Shown here piece by piece: positions 62,671 through 63,453 of a stretch of DNA of 63,453 nt. A model generated the notes under the pieces. It had not been told where the DNA came from, did not search any database, and saw only the letters and a program-made list of their open reading frames with translations. The stretch is from Paenibacillaceae bacterium (GTDB lineage: Bacteria; Bacillota; Clostridia; Lachnospirales; Lachnospiraceae), in NCBI GenBank assembly GCA_015057715.1, contig SVDS01000013.1:1-63453 (forward strand), written 5' to 3'. Position numbers and translations under genes: made by a program. How positions within the stretch are numbered: position 1 is the stretch's first letter; each line of letters opens with the position of its first letter.

Positions 62671-63453
62671 ATGTTTACCGGAAAAGAATACGTTTATGAG
62701 GTCTACAAAGAAAAGAGCTTCTCAAAAGCAGCAAACAATCTCTATATTTCACAACCCTCGTTAAGTTCCACCATTAAAAGGATTGAAACTAAAATCGGTA
62801 TGCCAATTTTTGACCGAAGCATAACACCTGTGGGGCTGACGGAATGTGGTCTTAAATACATACAGGCAGCCGAATCTATCATGGCCATTGAACAGGATTT
62901 TCGTAATTATCTCGATGATGCCAGGAACTTACAGACTGGAACGCTGACCATTGGAGGCAGCAATTTATTTACTTCCTATGTCATTCCCCCTCTTATCTCC
63001 AGCCTGCACCAGCAGTTTCCAGGGATTAACGTAACGATCATCGAAGACAACACCAGCAACCTTGAATCCCAGCTTTTGCTGGGGTCACTGGATTTTATAG
63101 TTGATAACAGCGCACTGTGCGAAACCAAGTTTGATTCTTTTTTATACCGGGAAGAACATTTAATGATCGCCGTTCCTAAAAAATACCAGATTAATCAAAA
63201 CCTTCAGGAATATCAGGTTTCTCTGGAACAGATTCGTTCAAATGCATGTCAGGATCCCAAAGTTCCTGTGGTGCCTTTGATGGAATTTAAGGATTATCCC
63301 TTCATCATGCTGAAACCAAATAATGATACCATGCAAAGGGGAAACTATTTATGTAAAGCAAATGGTTTTAAGCCTCATATCCTGTTTGAACTGGATCAGC
63401 AGTCAACCGCATATCACATTGCCTGCTCCGGTATGGGGATCTGTTTTGTCAGC
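62671..63453 (+). CDS. LysR-family regulator, cut by the window end
   Basis: The 261 visible residues contain the LysR winged helix (residues 1-60; SFSKAANNLYISQPSLSSTI) and most of the substrate-binding domain (from about residue 88, GTLTIGGSNLF). The stop lies beyond 63453. ATG 62671 is preceded by GGAGG. Divergent position makes it the likely regulator of the aspartase gene. Confidence 0.88.
   Translation, partial: MFTGKEYVYEVYKEKSFSKAANNLYISQPSLSSTIKRIETKIGMPIFDRSITPVGLTECGLKYIQAAESIMAIEQDFRNYLDDARNLQTGTLTIGGSNLFTSYVIPPLISSLHQQFPGINVTIIEDNTSNLESQLLLGSLDFIVDNSALCETKFDSFLYREEHLMIAVPKKYQINQNLQEYQVSLEQIRSNACQDPKVPVVPLMEFKDYPFIMLKPNNDTMQRGNYLCKANGFKPHILFELDQQSTAYHIACSGMGICFVS

Overview
The window looks like chromosome from a Gram-positive, low-to-mid GC anaerobe of the Lachnospiraceae (Clostridium cluster XIVa; a Lacrimispora/Clostridium-like genome is my best guess). 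The reasons are strong AGGAGG-type ribosome binding sites, TTGACA/TATAAT promoters, a HydE [FeFe]-hydrogenase maturase, an XDH-type molybdoenzyme, several lactose/cellobiose or glucose-type PTS genes, and a high density of one-component regulators. No rRNA, tRNA, CRISPR array or complete insertion sequence was seen. This assignment comes from gene content read by eye, not from a database search.

Layout. 1-1260: orphan serine recombinase and a DtxR-type metal regulator. 1252-5581: metal resistance (P1B ATPase and CsoR, linked by three near-identical CsoR-type operators) interrupted by a serine hydrolase/AraC pair. 5640-13440: WYL regulator, chemoreceptor, orphan tyrosine integrase, ArsR-like regulator with MFS exporter, diguanylate cyclase. 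13633-21185: a beta-glucoside PTS locus (IIC, a small membrane protein, IIA, IIB, AEC carrier and a 68-aa protein on the minus strand; divergent GH1 6-phospho-beta-glucosidase; PRD/EIIA activator), with a type I toxin-antitoxin module between the glucosidase and the activator. 21446-36577: mixed single genes (duplicated-domain protein, YitT, HydE, GH105, TetR/DUF6790, ferredoxin-type AKR with metallophosphoesterase, AraC, GGDEF, LysR/DUF4865, LytTR-DUF3021-methyltransferase operon, alpha/beta hydrolase). 36687-40740: a two-gene xanthine dehydrogenase operon behind a purine-riboswitch-like leader. 40755-44367: rubredoxin-like protein, a gene remnant, and a two-component system divergent from a secreted repeat protein. 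44551-48860: N-acetylmuramic acid salvage operon (murR-murQ-murP-mupG). 49091-53501: sulfur-trafficking cluster (rhodanese, flavin reductase with a thioredoxin-like tail, YeeE half, TusA, YeeE half, LysR). 53519-59179: agmatine deiminase operon with a LuxR-type regulator. 59275-60975: a second TusA coupled to a 4Fe-4S protein under a DUF2087 regulator. 61112-63453: aspartase and a divergent LysR gene cut by the window end.

How the genes work together. Much of the window is nutrient scavenging, each unit with its own regulator: beta-glucosides (PTS to 6-phosphoglucosidase), pectin fragments (GH105), peptidoglycan sugar (MurP imports, MupG and MurQ degrade), purines (XDH), agmatine (deiminase, putrescine carbamoyltransferase and carbamate kinase giving ATP) and aspartate (aspartase). 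The most unusual elements are the purine-riboswitch-like leader of the XDH operon, which has an altered ligand-pocket base and a terminator that would compete with the aptamer; the type I toxin-antitoxin pair; and the two TusA-centred redox clusters.
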